DNA of 53,390 nt, taken from UBA6165 sp044233745 (GTDB lineage Bacteria > Bacteroidota > Bacteroidia > Flavobacteriales_D > Crocinitomicaceae). Positions 23,781 through 33,188 of this stretch are shown here, one piece after another. Where the stretch lies: the NCBI GenBank assembly GCA_044233745.1, contig JBIIJN010000009.1:1-53390 (forward strand), written 5' to 3'. A program made the position numbers and the translations under genes. The notes below the pieces were generated by a model that did not search any database, was not told the DNA's origin, and saw nothing but the letters and a program-made list of their open reading frames with translations. Every line of letters begins with the position of its first letter. Position 1 is the stretch's first letter.

Positions 23781-24416
23781 ATGAACATCACAGGAAAAAA
23801 AATACTAGTCCTAGCGCCCCACACCGACGATTTAGAGTTTGGCTGCGCAGGCACAGTTTCGAAACTCATTGAAAGCGGCAACGAAGTGTGGTGTGCTGCA
23901 TTTTCGGCTTGCCAACAATCTGTGCGAAAGGAATTTCCGCCAGATATTTTGATCACAGAAATCAAGGCGGCGAGCAAAATTTTAGGCATCAAGCCAGAAA
24001 ATTTGATTTTGTTCGATTACAACGTGCGTACCTTCAATTTTCATCGTCAAGAATTGCTCGATGATATCTTGAAGTTGAAAGCCAGCATCCAACCCGATAT
24101 CGTTTTTATTCCCGCACTCACCGACGTGCACCAAGACCACTACACCATTGCCCAAGAAGGTTTCCGTGCTTTCAAATTTTCGAGTTTGCTTTCGTATGAA
24201 TTGCCGTGGAACAACCTGAGTTTCAATACGGCTTGCTTCATGAAACTCGAAGAAAAACACATTTTAAAGAAAATTGAGGCTGTGAACCAATACAAATCAC
24301 AAGCCCACAGACCCTATGCCAACGAGGAATTCATCCGCTCTTTGGCGCGCACAAGAGGCGTGCAAATCAACACGCACTATGCAGAGTGTTTTGAAGTGAT
24401 TCGTTGGATATTGTAA
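23781..24416 (+). CDS. PIG-L family deacetylase (LmbE-like)
   Basis: A protein of 211 aa. APHTDDLEFGCAGT near residues 12-25 is the zinc-binding motif of the family (usually HPDD), with the third ligand in TDVHQDHYTIAQ. Members remove acetyl groups from N-acetylglucosamine-type sugars in the cytoplasm. In this locus it probably deacetylates a nucleotide-linked sugar. The amine produced could be the substrate of the formyltransferase encoded at 28069; that link is inference. Confidence 0.9.
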   Translation: MNITGKKILVLAPHTDDLEFGCAGTVSKLIESGNEVWCAAFSACQQSVRKEFPPDILITEIKAASKILGIKPENLILFDYNVRTFNFHRQELLDDILKLKASIQPDIVFIPALTDVHQDHYTIAQEGFRAFKFSSLLSYELPWNNLSFNTACFMKLEEKHILKKIEAVNQYKSQAHRPYANEEFIRSLARTRGVQINTHYAECFEVIRWIL

Positions 24417-24437
24417 GAACCTAAAAAACAGAGAACT

Positions 24438-24932
24438 ATGAATTTTGTATCAGAAAAAGCAAAGATTGGCAACAACGTGCAAATCGGCATGTTTACGATT
24501 ATTGAGGAAGGCGCCATAATTGGAGACAATGTGAAAATCGGTGATTTATGCATTGTAAGAAAAAATGCGGTTATTGGAAACAATTGCAAGTTTACCGCCT
24601 ATTGTGAAATACGTGAAAATGTGAAAGTAGGTGATAATACCACTTTTGGCAGTCGATGCACCATTTCTGCAAATGCTGAAATTGGTAAAAACGTGACCAT
24701 AAAATATGGATTTGTATTAACCGACACACCAAACCTCAAAGAAGGTGATTACAAGGATGTTGGAAAAATCGGCGATGGAACACTTATCGGAGCAAACGTA
24801 TGTTTAATGCCTGGTTTTTCGATTGGTGCGAATGCCATTATTGGTGCAAATTCTCAAGTGAGAAACCAAGTTGGAGACAATGAAATTTGGTTTGGCAATC
24901 CCGCCAAATTTTTCAAACAAAACGAAGAATAA
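24438..24932 (+). CDS. Hexapeptide-repeat acyl/acetyltransferase (left-handed beta helix)
   Basis: A protein of 164 aa made almost wholly of hexapeptide turns (IGNNVQ, IGDNVK, IGNNCK, VGDNTT, IGKNVT, IGDGTL, IGANVC, IGANAI). It ends VGDNEIWFGNPAKFFKQ, the C-terminal form of sugar O/N-acetyltransferases. A trimeric cytoplasmic acetyl-CoA-dependent enzyme is expected. The stop overlaps the start of the next gene (TAATG). Confidence 0.88.
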   Translation: MNFVSEKAKIGNNVQIGMFTIIEEGAIIGDNVKIGDLCIVRKNAVIGNNCKFTAYCEIRENVKVGDNTTFGSRCTISANAEIGKNVTIKYGFVLTDTPNLKEGDYKDVGKIGDGTLIGANVCLMPGFSIGANAIIGANSQVRNQVGDNEIWFGNPAKFFKQNEE

Positions 24933-25819
24933 TGCATCAACTGGAAATTCCTATTGCTGATATTGCAGAAAAATTCGGACTTACAATCGTTGGAGATTCT
25001 CGGGCAATTGTAAATCAGTTAGGTTCCACAAAAAGAAAAGGGAATAGTTCATTTTATTGGGCAAAAACAAAGGTGTTTCTTGAGTCAATCAGCAGCGGAA
25101 CGGTATTGTGTGGCGTTGAGATTTTCAAAGAGGCTAAAATACAATCAAGTGTTACGGTGTTGCTCGCTAGTGATTCTCCAAGATTGACCTTTTCAAAGAT
25201 TATTAGCGAATATTTTGTCCCCGATGTTTTTGAGGATGAGTCGAACTACGTTGCAGACCATCGCCAAAACGGCACGCTGAAAATTGGAGAAAATGTTTTT
25301 ATTGGCAAAAATGTAGAAATTGGGAATGGCACGCAAATTCAAAACAATGTGGTCATTAGACAAAATGTGAAGATTGGCAAAAATTGCTTGATTAAAGACA
25401 ACACAACGATCGGAACTGAAGGACTTTCTCATGATTATGACGAAGTGCAAGATTTGTACTTTAAATTACCTCAAATTGGCGGTGTTATTATAGACGATTA
25501 TGTAGAAATAGGTCCAAATTCTACGGTGAGAAGAGCCGCATTGGACGACACAATTGTGGGAAGAGGCACCAGAATTGGAAGCTTGTGTAATATCGGGCAT
25601 AACGTTGTAATTGGTAAAAACTGCACATTTATTAGCCATGGCATTGCAGGAGGTTCATCCGTTTATGGCGACAATGTTTTTGTTGGTATGGGCGCTTCCA
25701 TCAAACACGGCATGAACATCGGTAGCAACGCCACAATTGGTCAAGGCAGTGTGGTTGTGAAACATGTGCCTGAAGGTGAAACATGGGTAGGTAATCCGGC
25801 AAAGAAAATTGAGCGTTAA
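24932..25819 (+). CDS. LpxD-like hexapeptide acyltransferase
   Basis: The ATG at 24932 overlaps the preceding stop and gives 295 aa. An earlier start at 24887 would read through the end of the previous gene and is rejected. Residues 1-90 look like the uridine-binding-type N-domain of LpxD (IADIAEKFGLTIVGD, NSSFYWAKTK). The rest is a long beta helix (IGENVFIGKNVEIGNGT, IGKNCLIKDNTTIGT, IGSLCNIGHNVVIGKNC), ending in VVKHVPEGETWVGNPAKK. The location in a glycan locus suggests N-acylation of a sugar nucleotide rather than lipid A synthesis. The catalytic His may be in SLCNIGHNV. Confidence 0.82.
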   Translation: MHQLEIPIADIAEKFGLTIVGDSRAIVNQLGSTKRKGNSSFYWAKTKVFLESISSGTVLCGVEIFKEAKIQSSVTVLLASDSPRLTFSKIISEYFVPDVFEDESNYVADHRQNGTLKIGENVFIGKNVEIGNGTQIQNNVVIRQNVKIGKNCLIKDNTTIGTEGLSHDYDEVQDLYFKLPQIGGVIIDDYVEIGPNSTVRRAALDDTIVGRGTRIGSLCNIGHNVVIGKNCTFISHGIAGGSSVYGDNVFVGMGASIKHGMNIGSNATIGQGSVVVKHVPEGETWVGNPAKKIER

Positions 25820-27165
25820 TGGCCATAAAAGCGCTTTTGATTTCCTATAATTTCCCTCCACTGATGCGTGCTGGTTCGCTTCGCACTGCGGCTTGGTTCA
25901 AACACTTTTCTGACGAAATTGATCTCACAGTGGTAACCCGAAAATGGGCCGACAATAAAACCTATCAGTGGAACAATTATTACGATGAAGACGCTGGTGA
26001 AAACGAGACAGAAATCGTGCATGCCAACAAAAAAATTGTGCGTGTAGCGAACAAACACAACTGGTTTTATAAATTTAAAAACAGCCGTTTTGCCCGAACA
26101 ACGAAACTCAACAAATTGTGCGCCGTTATTGAAGTTTTCCTAAAATGGACTCGCCTTCACAGTTTTGAAAACGAGCGAGGTTTATATTTTGCAGCAAAGG
26201 AATTGATGTTGAAAGACAAATATGATTTGGTGCTTGTCTCGGGAGAACCTTTTGTTTCCTTCAAATATGCCTATCAACTCCATAGAAAATTTGGAACACC
26301 TTATATTTTGGATTACCGTGACCCTTGGATTTATAATGTGTTCAGAAGATCCGGAAACAAATTTGGACAAATACATTTGGAGAAAAGAAGAGAGCGACTT
26401 TTTGTGAAAAACGCACAATTCGTGACTACCATTTCCCCTAAAAATGTCGGTTTGATTCAAAAAAATTTGACCCGCGAAGTGCACGATAAATTTGTGATTA
26501 TTCCCAACGGACTCGATGATGCTTTATTGGAAATGACGGCAAATCGCAAGCAATTTCAAACCGGAAAGGAGCAATTTGTGATGACTTTTATTGGTACTTT
26601 GTATCCTCAACATAACGTTCATTGGTTACTTAAATCCATAGATGAAATCATTGAAAATCAAGAATTTACTATTCATCCCGTCGTGCGTTTTGTAGGCTCG
26701 ATGAACAGTTGTCCGCCTCAACAACACAGTGCTATCGAGGATTTTGCAAAGAAACATCCGGAGCACATTCAAATTCTTCCACAAATGCCGCAATCTGAGG
26801 CGTGGGCACAAATGTTTCAGTCGGATTTACTCATCAAATTCAACGCTTTTGCTCAAGAAGAAAACCATTTTGGCAAAAAACTTTACGAATACGCAGCATC
26901 AGGAAAATTGGTCTTATCAATCAACCACAACGCTGAAATCCCTAAAAAATCGCCCTTTTTTGAGCATCGTGAATTCCAAATTTTTTGTGGAAGTGAAGCT
27001 GATGTGAAAAGTGAATTGAAGCTTCTTTTGGCATATAAAAACGCAAACGGTCAGCCTAAAATGAACGACATCGACTTTTCAGATTTAGGCCTTTTGACCA
27101 ATTCAGAAATCACCAAACAACTGGAATTGCTAATCCAAAAAACGGCAGAATCCAAACATGTATAA
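25819..27165 (+). CDS. Glycosyltransferase, GT-B fold
   Basis: A protein of 448 aa whose start overlaps the preceding stop by one base. N-terminal: LLISYNFPPLMRAGSLRTAAWFKHFS, the glycine/arginine loop region of GT4-like enzymes. Middle: YDLVLVSGEPF and YILDYRDPW. C-terminal half: MTFIGTLYPQHNVHWLLKSI and GKKLYEYAASGKLVLSI. The donor is unknown. Its stop overlaps the next gene by 8 bp. Confidence 0.85.
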   Translation: MAIKALLISYNFPPLMRAGSLRTAAWFKHFSDEIDLTVVTRKWADNKTYQWNNYYDEDAGENETEIVHANKKIVRVANKHNWFYKFKNSRFARTTKLNKLCAVIEVFLKWTRLHSFENERGLYFAAKELMLKDKYDLVLVSGEPFVSFKYAYQLHRKFGTPYILDYRDPWIYNVFRRSGNKFGQIHLEKRRERLFVKNAQFVTTISPKNVGLIQKNLTREVHDKFVIIPNGLDDALLEMTANRKQFQTGKEQFVMTFIGTLYPQHNVHWLLKSIDEIIENQEFTIHPVVRFVGSMNSCPPQQHSAIEDFAKKHPEHIQILPQMPQSEAWAQMFQSDLLIKFNAFAQEENHFGKKLYEYAASGKLVLSINHNAEIPKKSPFFEHREFQIFCGSEADVKSELKLLLAYKNANGQPKMNDIDFSDLGLLTNSEITKQLELLIQKTAESKHV

Positions 27166-28072
27166 CTTCCTCTTCCATAGAATTTCACCTGAGCGCGATG
27201 CCCTTTGGGATCCGATTGACCCTAAGCTTTTCGAGCGTTGCGTGAAATTCATCACCAACAAATATGAGGTGGTGCGGATTGAAGATTTTGTCGAAAATCC
27301 AAGTCCAAATCATCAGAAATGGGCATCCATAGTTTTTGATGATGGTTACCGCGATAACTGGGAATATGCCGCTCCAATTTTAGATAAATATGGCGTGAAA
27401 GCTTCGTTTTATGTGGTCACAGATTGTATCGACAAGAATGAACCCACTTGGACACATGTTTTGGAATATTATCTGCAAAACAGCCAAAAATTGAAACTAC
27501 AATTGCCTTTTGATTTTCTCGCAGATGGATTACAAAATACGCATTTTCAGAATATTGCTGAGCGTGTTTCTTGGGCGCAAGGATTTCTTCCTAAACTCAA
27601 ATTGTTGACTCATGAACAGCGTACTCAAGTAATTGACACCATCAAAAATCAATGCGATGATGTTGTTTTGCCAGCGTTCATGATGAATTGGGACGAGGTA
27701 CGTGATTTGAAAAACGCAGGTCATTATATTGGTTCTCATACAGTTACGCATAGCATGTTGGGAACCATGGCCAATGATGAAGATCAAATTTTCGAATTGA
27801 AACAATCAGCGGCTCGTATTGAAGAAGAATTGGGTTATTTCCCAAAGACGATTTCATATCCTGTAGGAAGTTACAATAAACGAACAGCTGATTTGGCTAA
27901 AGAAGTGGGCTACACACTTGGGCTTGCCGTGAAACAAGACCGTTATAATCCAAACACAGATTCCGTTTTTGAGATTCCGCGCATCAATTTGAGCAATGAG
28001 CCGTGGTGGAAAACCAAACTGCGTTTAACCAATCGAATTGAGGACATTAAAAAAATGATGAAATACAAATGA
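27158..28072 (+). CDS. Polysaccharide deacetylase (NodB, CE4)
   Basis: A protein of 304 aa. VFDDGYRDNWEYAAPIL near residues 57-75 holds the catalytic Asp and metal-binding Asp, and IGSHTVTHSMLG near 190 the two zinc-binding His (HxxxH). SYPVGSYNKRTADLAKE corresponds to the RxPxG-type region. It is expected to N-deacetylate a glycan or lipid-linked sugar. It overlaps both neighbours by a few bases, so it is part of the operon. Confidence 0.9.
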   Translation: MYNFLFHRISPERDALWDPIDPKLFERCVKFITNKYEVVRIEDFVENPSPNHQKWASIVFDDGYRDNWEYAAPILDKYGVKASFYVVTDCIDKNEPTWTHVLEYYLQNSQKLKLQLPFDFLADGLQNTHFQNIAERVSWAQGFLPKLKLLTHEQRTQVIDTIKNQCDDVVLPAFMMNWDEVRDLKNAGHYIGSHTVTHSMLGTMANDEDQIFELKQSAARIEEELGYFPKTISYPVGSYNKRTADLAKEVGYTLGLAVKQDRYNPNTDSVFEIPRINLSNEPWWKTKLRLTNRIEDIKKMMKYK

Positions 28073-28863
28073 AACTGGTGCTTTGGATAGGAAACGACCC
28101 GAATCAATATGCCTTGGCACATAAACTCGCCGTGCAATTTGATGTGGTGGGCATTGTCTTGGAAACGAAAAGTGTGCCGAACAAAAAGAAAAAACTTACT
28201 TTTTCGATGTTTGTGAGCAAAGTTCTGGTGCGCTTGTTTTTTAAAAGAATTCCCGCCACTTGGTTCGCTTTAATGGATGAATACCGAGTTGCATATCCCA
28301 ATCTCCCTGACACAAAAGTTTTCAAGGTGAACAACATCAACGACCCTGAAACCAAGACTTTAACAGAAGAATTATCACCAGATTTAATAGTAGTTTCAGG
28401 GACTTATCTCGTCAAAAAAAATACGCTTACAACGAAAAGTACGCATGGAATTGTCAATTTGCACACAGGCTTATCACCTTACATCAAAGGAGGTCCCAAT
28501 TGCACAAATTGGTGCATCGCAACTCAACAATTTCAGCTCATCGGCAACACCATCATGTGGATCGATGAAGGCATAGATAGTGGCAATTTAATTTTAACTG
28601 AACAGACCACTTTCACTGGAGCCGAATCATTCCTAGAGATTCACCGAAAAGTGATGAACCACGCGCATGATTTGTATGCCAAAGCCATCATCAATATCAG
28701 CAATGGAACGGCCAAGAATGTAGTTCAAAGCACCATTGCTCCAGGAACAGTTTATTACACCAAAGACTGGACTTGGAAGGCGCATGCTCAATTGTTGCGC
28801 AATTTCAAGCATTTTAAAACCGAAGTTAATCGCACCAGAACTCAACCAAAAATTGTTCAGTAA
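28069..28863 (+). CDS. Formyltransferase family protein (sugar N-formyltransferase-like)
   Basis: A protein of 264 aa. SPDLIVVSGTYLV, GIVNLHTGLSPYIKGG (N and H of the Fmt-type active site) and WIDEGIDSGNLI (the Asp region) match the formyl_transf_N domain, which uses N10-formyltetrahydrofolate. It is shorter than Met-tRNA formyltransferase and sits in a glycan operon, so N-formylation of an amino sugar is the likely role. No PLP-Lys aminotransferase is encoded in the window, so the amine may come from a deacetylase. The ATG overlaps the deacetylase stop. Confidence 0.82.
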   Translation: MKLVLWIGNDPNQYALAHKLAVQFDVVGIVLETKSVPNKKKKLTFSMFVSKVLVRLFFKRIPATWFALMDEYRVAYPNLPDTKVFKVNNINDPETKTLTEELSPDLIVVSGTYLVKKNTLTTKSTHGIVNLHTGLSPYIKGGPNCTNWCIATQQFQLIGNTIMWIDEGIDSGNLILTEQTTFTGAESFLEIHRKVMNHAHDLYAKAIINISNGTAKNVVQSTIAPGTVYYTKDWTWKAHAQLLRNFKHFKTEVNRTRTQPKIVQ

Positions 28864-28892
28864 TCAATAGAACACATACTCCAAAACCCATT

Positions 28893-29762
28893 ATGAACCA
28901 ACATTCCTCCTGTCTTATCTGCAACTCAACGGCATTAAAGCCATTAAAAGGCTACGAAGCGTCCCATCTCTGCAAATGTAAATCGTGCGGCTTTGTATTT
29001 GCCCAAGCCGTACCAACGATGGAAGAACTCGAAAAGCACTATGAAGGTTATTCCCGAAACGATTATTTATCGCCCGTAACCATCAAGCGATACAATGAAT
29101 TGCTGGATTATTTTGAGCAATTCAGAAAGACAGGGAAATTGATAGATGTGGGTTGTGGCATCGGCTATTTTCTGGAAGAGGCCAAAAAACGCGGCTGGGA
29201 AGTGTATGGCACCGAATATACCGACGAAGCCATTCAAATCTGCGAAAGTAAAGGCATCAAAATGAAAAAAGGGAAATTGAATCCCGCAGATTTTGAGTCC
29301 GAATCCTTTGATATCATCACGAGTTTTGAGGTGATTGAACACATCAACAATCCGCAAGAAGAAATTCAAAATTTCAACCAAATCTTGAGAAAGGGAGGCT
29401 TGGTTTATATGACAACGCCCAACTGGAATGCCTTGTTGCGCTACCGATTGAAAGCAGCCTACAATGTGATTGTTTATCCCGAACATTTGAGTTATTACAC
29501 GCCAAGAACCATCAAGCTTTTGTTTAAATCCTTAGGATTCAAGGCCTCGAAAGTGATGACAACGGGAATCAGCATTACGCGACTCAAAACCAGCAAAGGT
29601 ACAAGCGACCAAGCCTATATTTCAGAAACCTCTGACGACGAAAAGTTGCGCAACAAAATTGAGGGCAACAAACTGCTTCAATTCGCGAAATCAACTGTAA
29701 ACAAATCACTTACCGCATTTGGCGTTGGAGGAAGCTTGAAAGGCTACTTCATCAAAAAGTAA
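28893..29762 (+). CDS. Class I SAM-dependent methyltransferase with N-terminal zinc ribbon
   Basis: A protein of 289 aa. The N-terminus has paired cysteines (C7, C10, then C27, C29, C32: SSCLICNS, CKCKSCGF) like the zinc-binding part of sugar C-methyltransferases. It is followed by a Rossmann methyltransferase core: LIDVGCGIGYFLEEAKKRGW (motif I), ITSFEVIEHINNP and LRKGGLVYMTTPNWN. It probably methylates a sugar nucleotide or glycan end. It starts 30 bp after the formyltransferase gene. Confidence 0.88.
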   Translation: MNQHSSCLICNSTALKPLKGYEASHLCKCKSCGFVFAQAVPTMEELEKHYEGYSRNDYLSPVTIKRYNELLDYFEQFRKTGKLIDVGCGIGYFLEEAKKRGWEVYGTEYTDEAIQICESKGIKMKKGKLNPADFESESFDIITSFEVIEHINNPQEEIQNFNQILRKGGLVYMTTPNWNALLRYRLKAAYNVIVYPEHLSYYTPRTIKLLFKSLGFKASKVMTTGISITRLKTSKGTSDQAYISETSDDEKLRNKIEGNKLLQFAKSTVNKSLTAFGVGGSLKGYFIKK

Positions 29763-29772
29763 GACCCGCATT

Positions 29773-31218
29773 TTGAGCAACATCAAATCCAAATCTGTTT
29801 CATCTGCCAAATGGAGTCTCATCCTCCACATGGGGCAGTATTTGATCACCTTTGCCCTGTCCATTGTGCTCTCTCGACTTTTAGAGCCTTCCGAATTTGG
29901 ACTAACGGGCATGTTGTCGGTGTTTATCGCGATGGCCACCACTTTAACAAGTTCAGGTTTGGGTCAAGCTTTGGTGTTCAATAAAACGGACAATGAGCAC
30001 GATTTTTCAACGGTTTTTTACTTCAATATTTTTGTAAGTAGTGCACTTTACTTGGTGTTGTTTTTCGCTGCACCGCTTATTGCCGCCTTTTACGAACAGC
30101 CCGAATTAATCAATCTGACGCGCTGGATTTGTTTGGTATTCGTGATAAACTCCTTCGGTTTGATTCAAGACACACGCCTGGTAATCGACCTAGATTTCAA
30201 AAGACAAAGCATGATTCGATTGACCTCATTGGTAGTGTCGGTTGGCGCGGCAATCATCATGGCTTTTCAAGGATTTGGGGTTTACAGTATAGTCGGACAA
30301 GTTTTGGTGCAAGCCCTGACCAATGTGATTTTGTATTGGAGCTTATCGAATTGGCGACCACGAACAGGTTTTTCGATAGCCTCATTCAAACGCTTGTGGA
30401 AATACGGTTCCAACATTTTGTTTTCCAATCTTTTTTCGCAAATCATCAACAACATCGATAATTTGTTGGTCGGAAAGGTGTTCAAACCGCACACTTTGGG
30501 TTTGTTCATTCGCGCCAAAAACACCAAGCACATCCCTGAGGGCATTTTTACGCAGGCTTTTCAAGCTTCTATTTTTCCTATACTCACTAAACTCAACGAC
30601 AACAAAGAGGAATTTGTCAATAAACATCTTTCTTTTTTCAAAATTGGCGCTTACTTCGTGTTTCCTTTAGTGATACTCCTATATTTTGCAAGCTTTGAAA
30701 TTGTAGATATCCTTTACGGCGCCAAATGGCATGATTCAGTGCCGTATCTTGAAATTTTGGCCTTTATGATTGTGCCCTATTTTCTTGGGATTTTGTTCAA
30801 CCAAACTTTGCTGGCTCACGGTGATTCGAGACTTTTCATGAAGCTCAACATGATGCGTAGAGTTTTGGGTATTATCAATATACCTGTAGCGATTTATTGG
30901 GGATTGATTCCCTATTTGTATTCCATCGTAATCCTAACTTTTGTTGGACTCGTAATTGATGTAATTTACACATCGAAGAAAATCGGCACCCGAATTTCAG
31001 ACTACACGTTTGATTTCTTCTCGGCATTGTTGTTCTCGCTTTTACTCGGCGCCATCATTTGGGCTGCCGATCAGTGGATTCCCTTGCACACTTACATCGC
31101 CAAAGGCATTGGTTTTGCTTTGGGAATAGGCATCTACCTTGTTCTAATGAAAACTTTCCGCCCTCAAGTTTTGGGATATTTCATGGATATTGCCCGTTCT
31201 TTTGTGGGGAGAAAATGA
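29773..31218 (+). CDS. wzx: Wzx-like polysaccharide flippase (MOP superfamily)
   Basis: A protein of 481 aa starting at TTG, 11 bp after the methyltransferase. About 12-14 hydrophobic segments are spread over its length. The N-terminus KWSLILHMGQYLITFALSIVLSRLLEPSEFGLTGM is typical of the Wzx/RfbX/MviN group. It should flip undecaprenyl-linked repeat units across the inner membrane. No Wzy polymerase is seen near it. The promoter box of the following mntA gene starts 2 bp after its stop. Confidence 0.9.
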   Translation: MSNIKSKSVSSAKWSLILHMGQYLITFALSIVLSRLLEPSEFGLTGMLSVFIAMATTLTSSGLGQALVFNKTDNEHDFSTVFYFNIFVSSALYLVLFFAAPLIAAFYEQPELINLTRWICLVFVINSFGLIQDTRLVIDLDFKRQSMIRLTSLVVSVGAAIIMAFQGFGVYSIVGQVLVQALTNVILYWSLSNWRPRTGFSIASFKRLWKYGSNILFSNLFSQIINNIDNLLVGKVFKPHTLGLFIRAKNTKHIPEGIFTQAFQASIFPILTKLNDNKEEFVNKHLSFFKIGAYFVFPLVILLYFASFEIVDILYGAKWHDSVPYLEILAFMIVPYFLGILFNQTLLAHGDSRLFMKLNMMRRVLGIINIPVAIYWGLIPYLYSIVILTFVGLVIDVIYTSKKIGTRISDYTFDFFSALLFSLLLGAIIWAADQWIPLHTYIAKGIGFALGIGIYLVLMKTFRPQVLGYFMDIARSFVGRK

Positions 31219-31219
31219 T

Positions 31220-31227
31220 TAACTTTG
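31220..31227 (+). promoter_or_regulatory. Promoter -7 box of the first MNT/HEPN module
   Basis: TAACTTTG (TAnnTTTG) begins 2 bp after the flippase stop and ends 4 bp before the mntA ATG, so the module has its own, nearly leaderless, promoter. TTTG at 31201-31204 is a possible -33 with a short 15-bp spacer. The second module (50337) has the same octamer. Confidence 0.6.
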
Positions 31228-31231
31228 AGGC

Positions 31232-31543
31232 ATGAATCTGATTGTATCAAATAATCTTGACGCATTGAACAAATTATGTGTGAAACACAATGTGGAAGAG
31301 TTGCATCTTTTCGGTTCTGCTCTTTCAAAAGATTTTAATGAGCATAGTGATTTGGATTTTGCTGTTATTTTCAAAGCTGGACTCACACCTATAGAACACG
31401 GTGAGTCTTTTTTGAATTTACTCTCAGGTCTTAAAGAACTATTGAACAGAGAAATAGATTTAATATCATATCGTGTGGTGAAAAATCCTATTTTCAAAGA
31501 AGAATTGGATAGAACTAAAGTTAGAGTATATGCAGCAGCGTAA
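31232..31543 (+). CDS. mntA: MNT-domain nucleotidyltransferase antitoxin (MntA-like), module 1
   Basis: A protein of 103 aa. It has the complete GSx10DxD signature (G28-S29 ... D40-x-D42: FGSALSKDFNEHSDLDF) and a third acidic position in EIDLIS near residue 73. MntA antitoxins neutralise HepT by transferring AMP to a tyrosine near the HEPN active site. The last 14 bp overlap the hepT start, the usual arrangement. It interrupts the glycan operon between the flippase and a glycosyltransferase gene. Confidence 0.9.
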   Translation: MNLIVSNNLDALNKLCVKHNVEELHLFGSALSKDFNEHSDLDFAVIFKAGLTPIEHGESFLNLLSGLKELLNREIDLISYRVVKNPIFKEELDRTKVRVYAAA

Positions 31544-31874
31544 TAAGCTCAACAAATATGTTTTGGATATTGAGTCTGTATTGAATGAGCTTGATCAAAT
31601 TTTAGCACTTCACAAATCAGACTATTTATCGTTCAGTTCTGACTTTATTGCAGTTCGAGCAGTAGAACGCGACTTCATCATAATCGGGGAGGCAGTTGGA
31701 AAAATGATTAAGCTTGATGAGTCTATCAATATTTCTGGTGCCAAAGATATTATAGGATTAAGAAATCTATTGGTCCACGCTTATGATTCAATCGACGCGT
31801 CAGTACTATGGAAAATCTTAATTAAAGATTTGCCCATTCTTAAAGAAGAAATTGCAAACATTCGACAGGATTAA
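31530..31874 (+). CDS. hepT: HEPN-domain RNase toxin (HepT/DUF86), module 1
   Basis: A protein of 114 aa, all helical. The RNase motif Rx4HxY is intact: R78, H83, Y85 in GLRNLLVHAYDS. VERDFIIIGEAVGKM is also conserved in the DUF86 family. Y85 is the expected AMPylation target of the MntA partner. In known systems the toxin cleaves RNA; here it may act in locus maintenance or phage defence (inference). Confidence 0.9.
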   Translation: MQQRNKLNKYVLDIESVLNELDQILALHKSDYLSFSSDFIAVRAVERDFIIIGEAVGKMIKLDESINISGAKDIIGLRNLLVHAYDSIDASVLWKILIKDLPILKEEIANIRQD

Positions 31875-31928
31875 TACAAATAACAATTGTTTTGCCTTAT
31901 TGGAAGCCACCGTGCAGCGAATCAATCG

Positions 31929-31951
31929 CCAACCGCTAGCAGCCAGCCGCC
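31929..31951. repeat. GCCAACCGCTAGCAGCCAGCC repeat, family copy
   Basis: A short copy of the CCAACCGC/GCTAGCAGCCAG repeat found also at 8698-8752 and 38678-38717. It lies between hepT and the next ATG; the glycosyltransferase frame is open across it, but the proper start is downstream. Confidence 0.6.
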
Positions 31952-31958
31952 AAAAAAA

Positions 31959-33188
31959 ATGAAAAACATCCTCTACATCTCCTACGATGGCATGACAGAC
32001 CCCTTGGGGCAAAGTCAAGTGCTGCCCTACATTTGTGGGCTTTCTGAATTGGGTTATCGTTTCTCTTTGATTAGCGCCGAAAAAGCCCATCGTTTCGAAG
32101 AAGGCAAAGCCCGAATCGAAGAAATTTGCCAACAATACAACATCGATTGGCACCCCTTGCCATACACCAAAAAACCGCCTGTACTTTCAACCATTAAGGA
32201 CGTGCGCAATATTCGCCAAACTGCTGAACGCTTGCATCGTGAAAAGAAATTTGCCATCATTCACTGTCGCAGTTATGTGCCGGCGCTTGTGGGCAGGGCT
32301 ATGAAACTGAAACACGGAACCAAATTTTTGTTCGACATGCGTGGCTTTTGGGCTGATGAACGCGTGGATGGGAAAATCTGGAACCTCAAAAACCCCATTT
32401 TCAAGATTATCTATGGCTTTTTCAAAAAGAAAGAGAACCAATTCATGCAAGATGCAGACCATATCATTTCCTTGACCCACAATGGAAAAAATGAAATTCA
32501 TTCCTGGAAACGTGTGAAGAATAATCCCGTGCCTATTGAAGTGATTCCCTGTTGTGCAGATATGGATTTGTTTAATTTTAATAAGGTTCAGGCAACAGAA
32601 ATAGAAGCGCAAAAAAAGGGATTGGGCATGCCCGCTTACGCAAGAGTGGTTAGCTATTTGGGCTCTGTTGGTACTTGGTACATGGCTGATGAAATGTTGG
32701 ATTTCTTCATTGCCTATAAAAGACGCCATTCAAACGCCGTATTTCTATTTATCACCCCCGATTCCAAAGAATACATCCACCAAATTTGTAGCGCCAAAAA
32801 CATTGATATTCAAGACGTTTTCGTGAAACGTGCTCAAAGAAATGAAGTCCCTGCATTGGCTTCCATCTCTAATTTTTCGCTTTTCTTTATCAAACCAGCC
32901 TACAGCAAAAAAGCCAGCAGTCCAACCAAACAAGGTGAATTGATGGGACTCGGTATTCCAATTGTATGCAACTCTGGCGTGGGCGACACCTCCGAAATCG
33001 TTAAGAAATACAAATCAGGTGTAGTGGTAAATCAATTCAACGACTTAGCCTACAACCAAGCCATTGACGAAATTGAAAAACTCAATTTTGACGCCGAATC
33101 ACTGCGATCTGGCGCATTAGATTATTTCGATTTGGCAACAGGTGTTCAGCGATATGCTGCTGTTTACAAAAAACTTATTGGAGGATAG
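31959..33188 (+). CDS. Glycosyltransferase, GT4-like
   Basis: The ATG at 31959 (MKNILYISYDGMTDPLGQSQ) gives 409 aa and the standard N-terminus of this group. The frame is open upstream to 31887, but that part is translated repeat. N-terminal half: LPYICGLSELGYRFSLISAEK, IIHCRSYVPALVG, FLFDMRGFWADERVDG. C-terminal half: VVSYLGSVGTWYMADEMLDF and SSPTKQGELMGLGIPIVCNSGVGD. Donor and linkage unknown. Confidence 0.88.
   Translation: MKNILYISYDGMTDPLGQSQVLPYICGLSELGYRFSLISAEKAHRFEEGKARIEEICQQYNIDWHPLPYTKKPPVLSTIKDVRNIRQTAERLHREKKFAIIHCRSYVPALVGRAMKLKHGTKFLFDMRGFWADERVDGKIWNLKNPIFKIIYGFFKKKENQFMQDADHIISLTHNGKNEIHSWKRVKNNPVPIEVIPCCADMDLFNFNKVQATEIEAQKKGLGMPAYARVVSYLGSVGTWYMADEMLDFFIAYKRRHSNAVFLFITPDSKEYIHQICSAKNIDIQDVFVKRAQRNEVPALASISNFSLFFIKPAYSKKASSPTKQGELMGLGIPIVCNSGVGDTSEIVKKYKSGVVVNQFNDLAYNQAIDEIEKLNFDAESLRSGALDYFDLATGVQRYAAVYKKLIGG

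Noticed and set aside
31887..31958. N-terminal extension of the glycosyltransferase at 31959
   Set aside because: The extension is translated simple repeat; the family N-terminus begins at 31959.
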